Source: Marinagarivorans cellulosilyticus (GTDB taxonomy: Bacteria > Pseudomonadota > Gammaproteobacteria > Pseudomonadales > Cellvibrionaceae). From it: a stretch of DNA of 64,000 nucleotides. Made by a program: the position numbers and the translations under genes. Below the pieces are notes generated by a model. That model was not told the origin of the DNA and ran no database searches. It worked only from the letters and a program-made list of their open reading frames with translations. Positions within the stretch are counted from its first letter, which is position 1. Every line of letters starts with the position of its first letter. The stretch covers positions 1-64,000 of the forward strand of contig NZ_AP023086.1 in NCBI RefSeq assembly GCF_021655555.1, read 5' to 3'. This document shows positions 9,828 to 18,717 of this stretch, piece by piece.

Positions 9828-11369
9828 TTAGCCAAATACGCCGTGTACATACCAGCGTTGTTGATGAAGGTCTTGGTATAGCCATAGCAATTGTTGATCA
9901 TCGCGCTTAGCAATGTAGTAATCGCGAGCACTTGCCTTTTGCCACCACTGGGTTTGAATGCGTTCGGCTTGGGAAATAATTTGGAGCAAGCCCTGCCAAT
10001 AGAGCTGCCCCGCTTTAATATTCACAGAGGCCGGCGGTTCAACTAACCACAGTGGTCGGTGTTTATGATTGATGCCACTAGGCAATTCTGAATTGGCTTT
10101 TTCCAGCACGGGGATTTTCTGACTACACGCTTCCGGCAAAATGCCATCTTTACAGCTCACTTTAAAAAACGCTGCATCGCCCATGCGACTTTGCAATTTA
10201 GCGGCAAGGCGAGTGAGTGATTCGCGGTTTTGCTGTTTGGGCTCAGCCCACAAGGGTTGAGTATTCGCTTGCAGTGATTGTAGAGTAGGGCAGTGCAGTT
10301 CTATGCGATCAACCTCGAAGGGCAAGCCCTGTTGCTCGAGGTGAATACGGGTAATATCAGCGGCCAAGGTGGTATCGCTAAATACGCGCTCGAGGTGTAC
10401 TTCCAGCGTGTGCGATTCGTGCTGAATGTTATACAGCCGCCACTGCAAATGTTGAACTTGGCACTGGTGGGCGATTAAAAATTCGGCGAGCCGCTGCAGT
10501 AGCGCTTCGACCAGTATTTGCAGCCACTCAATGGTGCTGATGGGGTAATCGGCATCGAGGCCTTCGCAAAATGTTAATGCCTGTTGATAATACGCCGGCC
10601 GCGATTGAAACAGCGAGGCTTGTACTTCGTTGCCAAGCACGGCCTCTAGGTAATCGATGCTACTAGTCGATAGGCGTTTTTTAATGGCTTGCCATTCGCT
10701 GGCGGTATGGCATAGCTCGCCAAGCCGGTTAAACCCCATTGCTTGAAGACGATTGCGGTCTTCACCCAGCGTTATGATATCGCCGATAGGCAGGGCATAA
10801 AGTTGCCCGAGTGCCTCTCGTGCTTGCTCGCTTCCTGCTGGTGGCCGGTGGGTAGGGCGGTTAATTGTATGGCTTAGTAACCAAGCGCCTTCGGCAGTGT
10901 GTGCCCACGCCCAGTGGGCTTCTATCTCTAATGTTAGTAAGTGCTTATGTACTTCTTGGGTTATACCGCTTGAGCCATTAAACAAACTTAAGCAGCGCGA
11001 TACCTCAAGCGCTACACCGTTAGTGCCTTCACCCAAAAGCTGATTCGCGGGAATTACGTAGGGTGTTACGGCATAACACGCCTCGCAAAGTTGGTGTAAT
11101 AGTGCAGCTTCGCAATTGGGGTCGCGCGTTAGCAGTGGTGCATTCATCAGTGCCGAGGCTACAGCGCTAGGCATGCCCAAAGTCACACCTTGTGCAGCGG
11201 CGGCCTCATTAAAGGCGCAAATACGGAGTTGATCTGCGACGGCAAGCGGCTGTTCACCAGAGCCGAAATTGGCTAATGGCATTGTTGGTTTTGACGCTGT
11301 TAACAGTGCCCTTAACGGCCAGTGCAAACAGTGCACCGCTAACCACAGTGAAGCCGGTTGTGATGACAT
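9828..11369 (-). CDS. imuB: ImuB, inactive Y-family polymerase-like mutasome protein
   Basis: ImuB is the hub of the ImuA-ImuB-DnaE2 mutasome; in characterised homologues it binds the beta clamp and DnaE2 but lacks polymerase activity. The 513-residue protein has the Y-family N-terminal layout (LWLAVHCLHWPLRAL, then LGMPSAVASAL) without the acidic catalytic residues expected of DinB/UmuC, and the ImuB-type C-terminal region ending RDYYIAKRDDQQLLWLYQDL and WYVHGVFG. Its start overlaps the imuA stop by one base (TAATG), which indicates translational coupling. Confidence 0.92.
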   Translation of the reverse strand: MSSQPASLWLAVHCLHWPLRALLTASKPTMPLANFGSGEQPLAVADQLRICAFNEAAAAQGVTLGMPSAVASALMNAPLLTRDPNCEAALLHQLCEACYAVTPYVIPANQLLGEGTNGVALEVSRCLSLFNGSSGITQEVHKHLLTLEIEAHWAWAHTAEGAWLLSHTINRPTHRPPAGSEQAREALGQLYALPIGDIITLGEDRNRLQAMGFNRLGELCHTASEWQAIKKRLSTSSIDYLEAVLGNEVQASLFQSRPAYYQQALTFCEGLDADYPISTIEWLQILVEALLQRLAEFLIAHQCQVQHLQWRLYNIQHESHTLEVHLERVFSDTTLAADITRIHLEQQGLPFEVDRIELHCPTLQSLQANTQPLWAEPKQQNRESLTRLAAKLQSRMGDAAFFKVSCKDGILPEACSQKIPVLEKANSELPSGINHKHRPLWLVEPPASVNIKAGQLYWQGLLQIISQAERIQTQWWQKASARDYYIAKRDDQQLLWLYQDLHQQRWYVHGVFG

Positions 11370-12136
11370 TAACCTTGTACCTGTACATTATCTTGGTTGA
11401 ATGCGAGTACATTGGAGCGCGGAGCGTGTTCGGTGCTGTTTGCCGTTGCTGGCTGTGTATTGGGTGAGAATTCTTGCCACAGCGCGGCAATGCTGGCTGG
11501 CGGCTGCAATGGCACCTGTTGCCCAGCCACACAGCCTTTTTGTTTAAGCAATTGGCATTGCAAAGCCCCGTTTTGCCAGCCAAGCCCCAAGCGCAGTGCG
11601 GCGGGCGAGCTTTGGCGCTGGCTAAGCCAAGGGCGGTGTATCGCATAGATCCCTTTAGCTTCACTGGCCAACAAGTGGCACTTGCGCAACTCTGGATAGC
11701 TAAGCGTATTCGCCCAAGCAAAAACGCCGCTGCACACCTTGGCTTGGGCGACATCACGCCAACACGCCAGCCACTGGGCGGTAGTTTGCGGGGTCACAAT
11801 TAATAGCTGGTCGAGTAGCAAACCGGACTGTATTAGGCTGGATGCATAAGGTAACCACGGTGGATTAATCAGCGCGATGGTGTGGCCGGCGCGCATTTGG
11901 TTTTGTAGCCAAGGTAACCATAATAGCCACTCGCTACCATTGCTTTGCAAAGCTAAGTCAATAAGCCCGTCTTCTGGCCAACCGCCATTGCGCAAGGTTG
12001 CATCTAGTGCTGTAAAACCGGTGGGTTCAGTGGTAGTGGCCGTTGCAGCATCTAACTTAAATCCGCGCCATATATCCACACGCGCCAAAGCACGCGCAAG
12101 GCGCTCATTGCTCGTTGGTGAATTTGGCTCAGACAT
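11369..12136 (-). CDS. imuA: ImuA, RecA-like SOS mutagenesis protein
   Basis: This is the first gene of the SOS mutasome operon. ImuA proteins are RecA/SulA-like and needed for DnaE2-dependent mutagenesis. The 255-residue product has the typical layout: GFTALDATLRNGGWPEDGLIDL near residue 40, followed by WLLWLPWLQNQMRAGHTIALINPPWLPYA, the region equivalent to the RecA nucleotide-binding core but without a proper Walker A. A perfect LexA box lies 17 bp upstream of the start, so DNA damage should induce the operon. Confidence 0.9.
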   Translation of the reverse strand: MSEPNSPTSNERLARALARVDIWRGFKLDAATATTTEPTGFTALDATLRNGGWPEDGLIDLALQSNGSEWLLWLPWLQNQMRAGHTIALINPPWLPYASSLIQSGLLLDQLLIVTPQTTAQWLACWRDVAQAKVCSGVFAWANTLSYPELRKCHLLASEAKGIYAIHRPWLSQRQSSPAALRLGLGWQNGALQCQLLKQKGCVAGQQVPLQPPASIAALWQEFSPNTQPATANSTEHAPRSNVLAFNQDNVQVQG

Positions 12137-12152
12137 AGCACTCTCACAAATA

Positions 12153-12168
12153 CTGTATGTATAAACAG
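12153..12168 (-). promoter_or_regulatory. LexA (SOS) box upstream of imuA
   Basis: CTGTATGTATAAACAG matches the gammaproteobacterial LexA consensus CTGT-N8-ACAG exactly. It lies just upstream of the imuA start and should repress imuA-imuB-dnaE2 until LexA is cleaved. Confidence 0.9.
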
Positions 12169-12289
12169 TATAAGCGTTGCTGGGGATTTCGCCAAGGGAG
12201 AGTTCATATCATTCGGCTATAACACTGGTCACTGCGTAAACGACAACTACCTAGGTAATAGTGAAGTAAAGCTTTCTCTAGAATCGGGC

Positions 12290-12770
12290 CGTTTTATTGG
12301 GTGGAACGAGCACGCTACCGGCATTCGCGCAAGGAGCTGGTTGGGCTTGATATCAGGGCGCTTAACTTTGAGCAAAACGCTATCACCATACGTGACGGCA
12401 AAACAGCCGTGACCGCGTAGTGCCTATCAAGCCTAGAGAGGAGTGGGTGACGCTGTACCTTCAAGAGCTAAGGCCCAAGTTAGCCAACCTGCAGTCTGAC
12501 GACGCTCTCTTGACCGAAGTCGGTAATCGCATACAACCGCATAAAGTTACCGATATGTTGACCAAATGCGTGCAACGCTCCGGTATCGACAAGAAAGGCG
12601 CTTGCCACATCCTACGGCACGCTGCAGCCACCGAGATGTCACGCAGCGGCCCGAACCTCCGCTTGCTGCAAAAAATGCTCGGCCACAGCAGCATCACGTC
12701 AACGGAGGTCTACTTACACCTGCAATCAACGACTTACAGAAGGGGGGCTTTGAGACGCATCCGGCGGCTA
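12290..12770 (+). pseudogene. Decayed tyrosine recombinase (integrase), C-terminal half
   Basis: The C-terminal catalytic half of a phage/XerC-like recombinase is readable: CHILRHAAATEM (HxxR box), LLQKMLGHSSIT and the tyrosine in EVYLHL, at 12590-12720. Upstream pieces KELVGLDI (about 12337-12360) and RDRVVPIKP (about 12405-12431) lie in different frames, so at least two frameshifts separate them (near 12330 and 12407). No N-terminal core-binding domain is seen. The 126-residue frame at 12420-12800 is therefore a remnant, not a functional gene. It sits immediately upstream of the AbiE-type pair, as integrases often do in defence islands. Confidence 0.8.
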
Positions 12771-12868
12771 CTGGTCGTAATATGCATGAATTTTAAATAA
12801 AAATATTGGCATACATTTAGCTCGTCTGGTATCTTTGAATAGGCCCATTACATGCTAGGGGATCCACT

Positions 12869-13474
12869 ATGTCAGCCTTACAGCAACTCAAGAAACATCT
12901 GAAGCCAGGCCAAGTCTATCGTAGAGCAGACTTAGCACAGTGGAGCAATGCTGTTGATCGCCACCTACGACAGCTAGTGAAAGACGGTACACTCAAGAAG
13001 GTTTCGCAGGGTGTTTATGCCTACCCCAAGAAAACTTCATTTGGTGAAGCCGCTCCTGAAGAGCACAAGCTTGTTGGAGCTTTTTTGAAGTCTGAAGACT
13101 TTCTGCTTTTCTCTCCTAACTCATACAACGCTCTGGGGGCAGGCACTACGCAACTCTATAACGAACTGATCGTTTATAACCGCAAGCGCCACGGAAAATT
13201 CACCTTAGGCGGGTTAACCTTCAACTTCCAAATGAAGCCCTATTTCCCTCGAAAGCTCTCCAGAGAGTTTCTTTTGGTAGACCTCGTCAACAATGTGAAT
13301 AAGCTAGCCGAAGAGCAGAAGCCTGTACTAGACCGAGCATTGAACCTTGCTGCTGATATGGATCTATCCCTGCTTCAAAAAAATGCGCAGCGCTTTGGTA
13401 GTGTGCGCGCAAAAAAACTTTTCTCCTCTCTAAATAACAAGGCTGAGATAAATGCCGCCTATTTACCTGCATAA
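12869..13474 (+). CDS. AbiEi-like antitoxin / transcriptional regulator (DUF6088 type)
   Basis: This is a putative antitoxin of an AbiE-type (type IV) toxin-antitoxin abortive-infection system. The 201-residue protein has an N-terminal winged helix (LKKHLKPGQVYRRADLAQW, then VDRHLRQLVKDGTLKKVSQG, then VYAYPK) at residues 8-52, the pattern of AbiEi/DUF6088 proteins. It overlaps the following toxin gene by 23 bp, which indicates translational coupling. In characterised systems the antitoxin represses its own promoter. Family recognition is firm; function in this strain is inferred. Confidence 0.82.
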   Translation: MSALQQLKKHLKPGQVYRRADLAQWSNAVDRHLRQLVKDGTLKKVSQGVYAYPKKTSFGEAAPEEHKLVGAFLKSEDFLLFSPNSYNALGAGTTQLYNELIVYNRKRHGKFTLGGLTFNFQMKPYFPRKLSREFLLVDLVNNVNKLAEEQKPVLDRALNLAADMDLSLLQKNAQRFGSVRAKKLFSSLNNKAEINAAYLPA

Positions 13475-14402
13475 ACATAAAGATTACAAAGAACTTATCC
13501 GCTCTGTTGCAGTGGATAAAGGCATTGCTCCAGACCTCATTGAAAAAGATTACTGGATCATGCATTCACTGTACGGGCTGAAAGCACAAGGCTACCGATT
13601 TGAGCTAAAGGGCGGCACCAGTCTTTCCAAGGGCTTCGGCATTATTCATCGTTTTTCTGAAGATATTGATATTCGCATTGAGCCGCCAGAAGAGCCCAAG
13701 GTAGCTACCGGTAAAAATCAAGACAAAGACCAACACTGCGCAAGCCGAAAGGCATTTTATGATCAGCTAGCACAAGATATTTCCATTGACGGTATTGATG
13801 AAGTTGTCAGAGAAATTGCTTTTGATGACATTCGTTATCGAAGCGCTGGCATTCGTTTAAAATACAGTAGCTTCAACCCAATATCTCAAGGCGTGAAAGA
13901 CGGCGTATTACTGGAGGTTGGGTTTGACACGGTGACGCCCAACCAGCAAGTTTCCATTAGTTCGTGGGCTCTTGATTTTGCGAAGACGCATAAAATGCCC
14001 ATTATCGATAATGAAGCCAAAGATATTGCCTGCTATGAGCCTGGATACACCTTCGTAGAAAAGCTCCAAACTATTGCTACGAAGTTTAGAAATCAGCAAC
14101 AACAAGGCAGCATGCCAAAAAATTTCATGCGCCATTACTATGATATTTACTGCCTGCTAGAAAGCGAGGGCGTAAGGTCATTCATAGGTACTAAAGCCTA
14201 CCAAGAGCATAAACAAAAGCGATTTCCCAGAGCCGACATTCAAATCCCGATTGCTGAAAACGAAGCATTTTTGCTGTCAGACTCTGAAACACGAAAATTA
14301 TACGCATCCAACTACCAATCAACATCCGCGCTGTATTATCAAAAACAACCCAGTTTTGACGAGCTACTTGCAAGAATTCAGTCGGTCATTAGCGAGCTAT
14401 AA
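13452..14402 (+). CDS. AbiEii/AbiGii-like nucleotidyltransferase toxin
   Basis: This is a putative toxin of the AbiE pair, a DNA polymerase beta-like nucleotidyltransferase; studied AbiEii homologues are bacteriostatic during phage infection. The 316-residue protein carries the nucleotidyltransferase motif around residues 53-75: GGTSLSKGF, then FSEDIDIRIE with the metal-binding DxD. Other family traits are LIEKDYWIMHSLYGL upstream and VEKLQTIATKFRNQQQ with MRHYYDIYCLLE downstream. The gene looks intact and follows a decayed integrase, so it was probably acquired horizontally. Confidence 0.87.
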   Translation: MPPIYLHKHKDYKELIRSVAVDKGIAPDLIEKDYWIMHSLYGLKAQGYRFELKGGTSLSKGFGIIHRFSEDIDIRIEPPEEPKVATGKNQDKDQHCASRKAFYDQLAQDISIDGIDEVVREIAFDDIRYRSAGIRLKYSSFNPISQGVKDGVLLEVGFDTVTPNQQVSISSWALDFAKTHKMPIIDNEAKDIACYEPGYTFVEKLQTIATKFRNQQQQGSMPKNFMRHYYDIYCLLESEGVRSFIGTKAYQEHKQKRFPRADIQIPIAENEAFLLSDSETRKLYASNYQSTSALYYQKQPSFDELLARIQSVISEL

Positions 14403-14504
14403 ATAGCTTTATAAAAAAGGACAAGATTATCGCTACTTCCGATATGCCCCAAGCGTTAACTAATTTCAGCGATTGAAGGCACGAATTTAATTTTAAATAT
14501 TCTT

Positions 14505-14876
14505 TTAGCCTGCGTGCGCCAACTCCATTTCAGCCACTGTAGCTGAAGGCGTAAACTCTTTTAATTGTGAATTAATAGCGTGGTCAAGTGGCATACTCGC
14601 CGATTTAAAGCGTATTGTGAGACCATCGCTTCGGCGCTCGCAGTCAAACTTTACTGTGTGTGGGCAATCACAAAACACTGCATCTAACGTTGTGCTACCT
14701 AACTGCTCGGGTTGTAGTGAGGCAACGAATTCCATTGCCTGAGCAACATTGATATTGAGCTTGAATAGGGTATTCAGCTCCAGAAAGAAGCGTTCAATCT
14801 CATGTGCTTGATAGCAATGCTCGTATACTGGCTTGGCAGAAACTAGGCTTACAAAAAAGTTTAAAAAAGTGTTCAT
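14505..14876 (-). CDS. Hypothetical protein, 123 residues
   Basis: I do not recognise a family. The protein is soluble-looking, with a hydrophobic first 12 residues, a central stretch with two close cysteines (FCDCPHTVKFDC) that might bind a metal, and an acidic C-terminus. It converges on the AbiE pair, and a 580-bp gene-free stretch follows its 5' side. It may belong to the same acquired segment or be a resident gene next to it. Confidence 0.55.
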   Translation of the reverse strand: MNTFLNFFVSLVSAKPVYEHCYQAHEIERFFLELNTLFKLNINVAQAMEFVASLQPEQLGSTTLDAVFCDCPHTVKFDCERRSDGLTIRFKSASMPLDHAINSQLKEFTPSATVAEMELAHAG

Positions 14877-15458
14877 TATTACGTCCTCTAACAGGGCTGC
14901 TTCTCTTCTCTATTAACTGTGCCCATTTGAATCGTTCAAGCGAAGTCTAATGTGCGGCTTATCCCGAACCATTCGCACGAGACGAACAGCAAATAGCATG
15001 AATCACGCCAATAAAATAAAGTCTTTTACTTTGGCGCATCACACCTCAAAATTCGGCTAATAAGTAATCAAAATTGACAGTTTTGCTGTGTATATTGTGA
15101 GTCGCGTCACTATTTTTTAGTGATGTGTGTCACACTTACGTAATTGTGTTAAAAAATTCGACAGTGGTGTATTGGCTTTTTAAGCCAATGAAGGTGGCGT
15201 ATCCCTTAGATCTGGGCCCTAAATACAGGGTAAAGATGTATGCCCCGGTAGGTGTGCTATTAGGCTCAAGAATCTCTATTCGCTGCAAGCTAAGTTATGG
15301 TTTCTAGGAGTATCGCGGCAAGATGGCTGAGGAGGGCTGTTTTGTCGTTTCATCATCGACGATAAATTTATGGATGTTATTAATTATCGTCTCTAAATGA
15401 AAAGCTGCAGGCTTTTGGCGTGCAGCAATTGAGGGCTTTAAATTTCGTGAGGCGGTAG
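14877..15458. other. Gene-free stretch, 582 bp
   Basis: No convincing gene is present. The stretch contains two inverted repeats: TCACTA...TAGTGA at 15107-15123 followed by TGTGTGTCAC, and GACGATAA...TTATCGTC at 15358-15391 with an 18-base loop. These could be regulatory sites. A TTGACA lies at about 15074 but no well-spaced -10 box follows. The 60-codon frame at 15125-15307 has no ribosome site and no family features. Confidence 0.4.
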
Positions 15459-16631
15459 TTAAACCGACATCACCATACGCAATAACGCAGGGCTATAGTT
15501 TTGTATATTCTGCCGTGCGCTAATTTCGTCGTCACCGGCCAGTTTTTTAGTCATTAGATCGGCTACTAGCTGAGTAGTAGATTGGCTAAAGCCTGGGAAG
15601 TATTCCGCTTGATAAATAAGCGCAGGTTCGCTGGCAAGAATAAAACCAGAGAAAAACACATCGGGCCAAGCATCGTTCAAATCACAAAAACTTTCCCATA
15701 AGGCCAGTACGCTGATTGGCTTTGTTTTTTCTACAATAACTTCGGCATCTTGTGGGAAGCGTTCAAAGGCTAAGGCCCAACAAAATTGAGATTTAGCTTG
15801 ATCGTTTAAATAATAAAAAGCATTAGCTAAGCGAACGAGTAATTCACAGTGTTCGTAGGTTAAAGCCTCATTTAATAATTGCCGTGTTACTGTTTGCCAA
15901 TCGGGAATTTGAGCGATGGCATAGCTGGTGTGTAATTTAGGCGTGCTTGCATCGTAGCTTACGTTTTCTAAGCTGCCGGCAAGCCTTTTCCAGGCTACGG
16001 CTAAATAATCCCTTGCACCACGTTGAAGTAACTTTTGCGCCAGTGGCGATACTTCGTCTTCCAGGCCAGCAAGTTCTGCTGCAATGGCCTCGGTTGGAAT
16101 AGTGGTGTTTTGGGTAATATGTTGGCTGTAAATTAATAAGCTTTGGTAGCCGCCCAATTTATTGTTGTTGGGGTTTAAAGTGGTAAGTTCTTTAATCAGT
16201 GCGCTAGCAATATCAAACTGGCGGTTGGCTAGGGCGTCGCACAATTTATTTTCGGTAACTATCGCCGAGTTATCCATAAATAAATCAAGTTGCGGTACAT
16301 CTTGTGCCCGCAGCCACTTTTTACAAAAAGCATCTTGCAATACGCTATCGCTATCAATGCGTAAATGTTTTTGTTGCTGGCCATCCCATGCAAAATAAGT
16401 TTGATCTTCTTCGCACAGTTTTAATTTTTTACATAATTTGTTGGCTTGGCCGCTTAGCTCAATCAGTTGTTTTTTATCGAGTTTAATAAGCGGGGTTAGT
16501 GTGGCCTGTTTGCCATAACGCCATTGTTCGTAATCGCTGTAGGCTAGATGGCCGTTTTCTAATAGCCAATCTAATAAATTAAACTGGCCATGTTGGCCTA
16601 AAAAGTTATCAACAGCGGCGATGTTTATCAT
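15459..16631 (-). CDS. Conserved hypothetical protein, about 390 residues
   Basis: I could not assign a family. The chosen start is the ATG at 16631 (MINIAAVDNFLGQHGQFNLL). The longer frame reaching 16928 runs into the upstream ABC exporter gene and its extra residues look non-protein-like. No signal peptide or membrane segment is visible. The second half is rich in Ala/Leu helices (AQKLLQRGARDYLAVAWKRL, LLVRLANAFYYLNDQAKSQF), which suggests a helical-repeat protein. It lies downstream of the exporter on the same strand and may be cotranscribed. Confidence 0.6.
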   Translation of the reverse strand: MINIAAVDNFLGQHGQFNLLDWLLENGHLAYSDYEQWRYGKQATLTPLIKLDKKQLIELSGQANKLCKKLKLCEEDQTYFAWDGQQQKHLRIDSDSVLQDAFCKKWLRAQDVPQLDLFMDNSAIVTENKLCDALANRQFDIASALIKELTTLNPNNNKLGGYQSLLIYSQHITQNTTIPTEAIAAELAGLEDEVSPLAQKLLQRGARDYLAVAWKRLAGSLENVSYDASTPKLHTSYAIAQIPDWQTVTRQLLNEALTYEHCELLVRLANAFYYLNDQAKSQFCWALAFERFPQDAEVIVEKTKPISVLALWESFCDLNDAWPDVFFSGFILASEPALIYQAEYFPGFSQSTTQLVADLMTKKLAGDDEISARQNIQNYSPALLRMVMSV

Positions 16632-16785
16632 AATGCGTTCTGATTTAGGTATTTGCGAGTGGCAGATGTTAATGGTTTTAGCCGCGGATGTGTAGGTTTT
16701 CTGCTGTAAGTGAATGCTTACTATTTTTTGATTTGTGTTCAAGCATTGCCATATCGGCATTTTAATGCCTTGGTATAGCCGGTTT

Positions 16786-18582
16786 TTAAATGCGAGCCTC
16801 CTGAAACTGTAAATCGGCAAGGTGCTTGTACAATGGTGAATGCTCAAGTAAGGCTTTATGGTTACCTTGAGCCACCAACTGCCCAGCCTCAAGCACGGCA
16901 ATGGAATCGGCATGCAAGATAGTGGCAAGCCTGTGGGCGATAATAATGGTGGTTCGGTTTTTCATTAGTACTTCAAGCGCTTGTTGTACGCGGTGTTCGC
17001 TGTCGGCATCCAGTGCACTGGTGGCTTCGTCGAGTAGCAAAATTTTGGGGTCTTTTAATATGGCCCGGGCAATGGCTAGCCGCTGCTTTTGGCCGCCAGA
17101 TAAACGCGTGCCTTGTTCGCCCAAGTGGCTATTGTAGCCATCGGGTAATTGCTCAATAAACTCGTGCGCATTGGCGGCTTTAGCGGCCGCAATAACTTGC
17201 CCGTCGTTGGCATCGGGTTTGCCGTAGCGAATGTTGTACCAAACGTTTTCGGTAAAAAGTGCAGGTTCTTGTGGTACTACAGCTATGTGTTGGCGCAAGG
17301 TGGCAGTATCGAGTGTGCGAATATCTGTGCCGTTTAAAGTAATGCTGCCTTGGCTTGGGTCATAAAAACGCTGCAACAATTCTAACAGCGTTGACTTGCC
17401 CGCACCGGAAGGGCCAACCAGCGCCAAGCTTTGACCCTCGAGTATGTGTAAATTTAAATTACATACAGCGGGTGTATCGGGCCGCGAGGGGTAATGGAAA
17501 TTCACATTATTAAATGCCAAGAGTGGTATTTCTGATGAACCCTTGGTTAAAGGGTTATTTATGGTTTTATCTTTAACGGCATATTTACTATTTGCTAGAA
17601 CGGGAATTAATGTTTTAACGCTCAGTAAATCAATAAGGCGTTCGGTAGCGCCTGTGGCCCGTTGTAATTCGCCATACACTTCTGAAATAGTCGCCACGGC
17701 AGAGCCCATCATAATAGCGTAAAATACAAAGGCGGCTAGGTCACCACCACTCATGCGGCCGGCAATCATATCGTTACCACCTACCCACAGTAAGCCGCTA
17801 ATAGCACCGAACATTAGTAATATTACAATGGCAATTAGTAACGCGCGTTGGCGCACGCGTTTTTTAGCGACGGCAAAAGCGTTTTCAACTTCGCGTGCAA
17901 AAGCGCGGCTTTCGTGTGGCTCTTGGGTATAACTTTGTACCGTTTTAATATGCTGAATAATTTCGCCAGCGTAAGAGCCTACATCGGCAATAGAATCTTG
18001 GCTGGCTTTTGATAGTTTTCGCACGCGGCGGCCGTAAAGCAATATGGGCAGTAGTACCAGCGGAACGCCAACTAATACAATTAAGCTGAGTTTTAAATTC
18101 GTGAATAACAAAAGTATTAGCGCACCGATAAAGGTCAGTGCACTGCGCAGTGCCATCGAAAAAGACGAACCGATAATATTTTTCAGCAAGGCAGTATCGG
18201 TGGTTAAGCGTGACATAATTTCGCCGCTTCGATTGGTTTCAAAATAACTCGGGTGCAGCGTAATAATATGGTCAAATACTGCTTTGCGCAGGTCTGCCAC
18301 TACCCGCTCGCCCAACCACGATACTAAATAAAAGCGCGTATAAGTGCCCAGCGCCATTAAAAACGCCAAGCCAATAATTATCACAACAGCATTGGCTAGC
18401 GCATCGCTAGATTGGGCCACAAAACCTTCGTCAATTAATAACCGCACACCTTGACCAATCGACAATGTAATTGCTGCGGTAAATACCAGTGCCAGCCCAG
18501 CGAAAAGTAATGTTTTGCTGTAGGGCCGCATAAACTGCCAAAGTGATAGTAGTACAGAAAGTGAATTGGCTTTAGCTGTCAT
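16786..18582 (-). CDS. ABC exporter, fused permease/ATPase (MsbA/ABCB-like)
   Basis: This is an inner-membrane half-transporter that should work as a homodimer exporting lipids, drugs or another hydrophobic substrate. The 598 residues comprise a six-helix transmembrane domain (about 20-310) and an ATPase domain with Walker A VGPSGAGKSTL near 394, the signature LSGGQKQRLAIARAIL near 497, Walker B ILLLDEATSALD and the switch IIAHRLAT. The substrate cannot be told from sequence. It belongs to the ABCB group widespread in proteobacteria and is probably not the essential MsbA, although the architecture is the same. Confidence 0.9.
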   Translation of the reverse strand: MTAKANSLSVLLSLWQFMRPYSKTLLFAGLALVFTAAITLSIGQGVRLLIDEGFVAQSSDALANAVVIIIGLAFLMALGTYTRFYLVSWLGERVVADLRKAVFDHIITLHPSYFETNRSGEIMSRLTTDTALLKNIIGSSFSMALRSALTFIGALILLLFTNLKLSLIVLVGVPLVLLPILLYGRRVRKLSKASQDSIADVGSYAGEIIQHIKTVQSYTQEPHESRAFAREVENAFAVAKKRVRQRALLIAIVILLMFGAISGLLWVGGNDMIAGRMSGGDLAAFVFYAIMMGSAVATISEVYGELQRATGATERLIDLLSVKTLIPVLANSKYAVKDKTINNPLTKGSSEIPLLAFNNVNFHYPSRPDTPAVCNLNLHILEGQSLALVGPSGAGKSTLLELLQRFYDPSQGSITLNGTDIRTLDTATLRQHIAVVPQEPALFTENVWYNIRYGKPDANDGQVIAAAKAANAHEFIEQLPDGYNSHLGEQGTRLSGGQKQRLAIARAILKDPKILLLDEATSALDADSEHRVQQALEVLMKNRTTIIIAHRLATILHADSIAVLEAGQLVAQGNHKALLEHSPLYKHLADLQFQEARI

Positions 18583-18717
18583 AAAGGGCTCTGATATTTA
18601 ATATCGATATTGATGGTTACGCATAAAGAATCATAAATATAAAATTATTATGATTGAAGTTATAAGATCAAGGAGCCTAGCTATGATGCTTACTCATCTA
18701 CAAAATAACTTTAAAGG

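Noticed and set aside
15125..15307. 60-codon plus-strand frame in the gene-free stretch
   Set aside because: No ribosome site, no family features and odd composition; probably noise.
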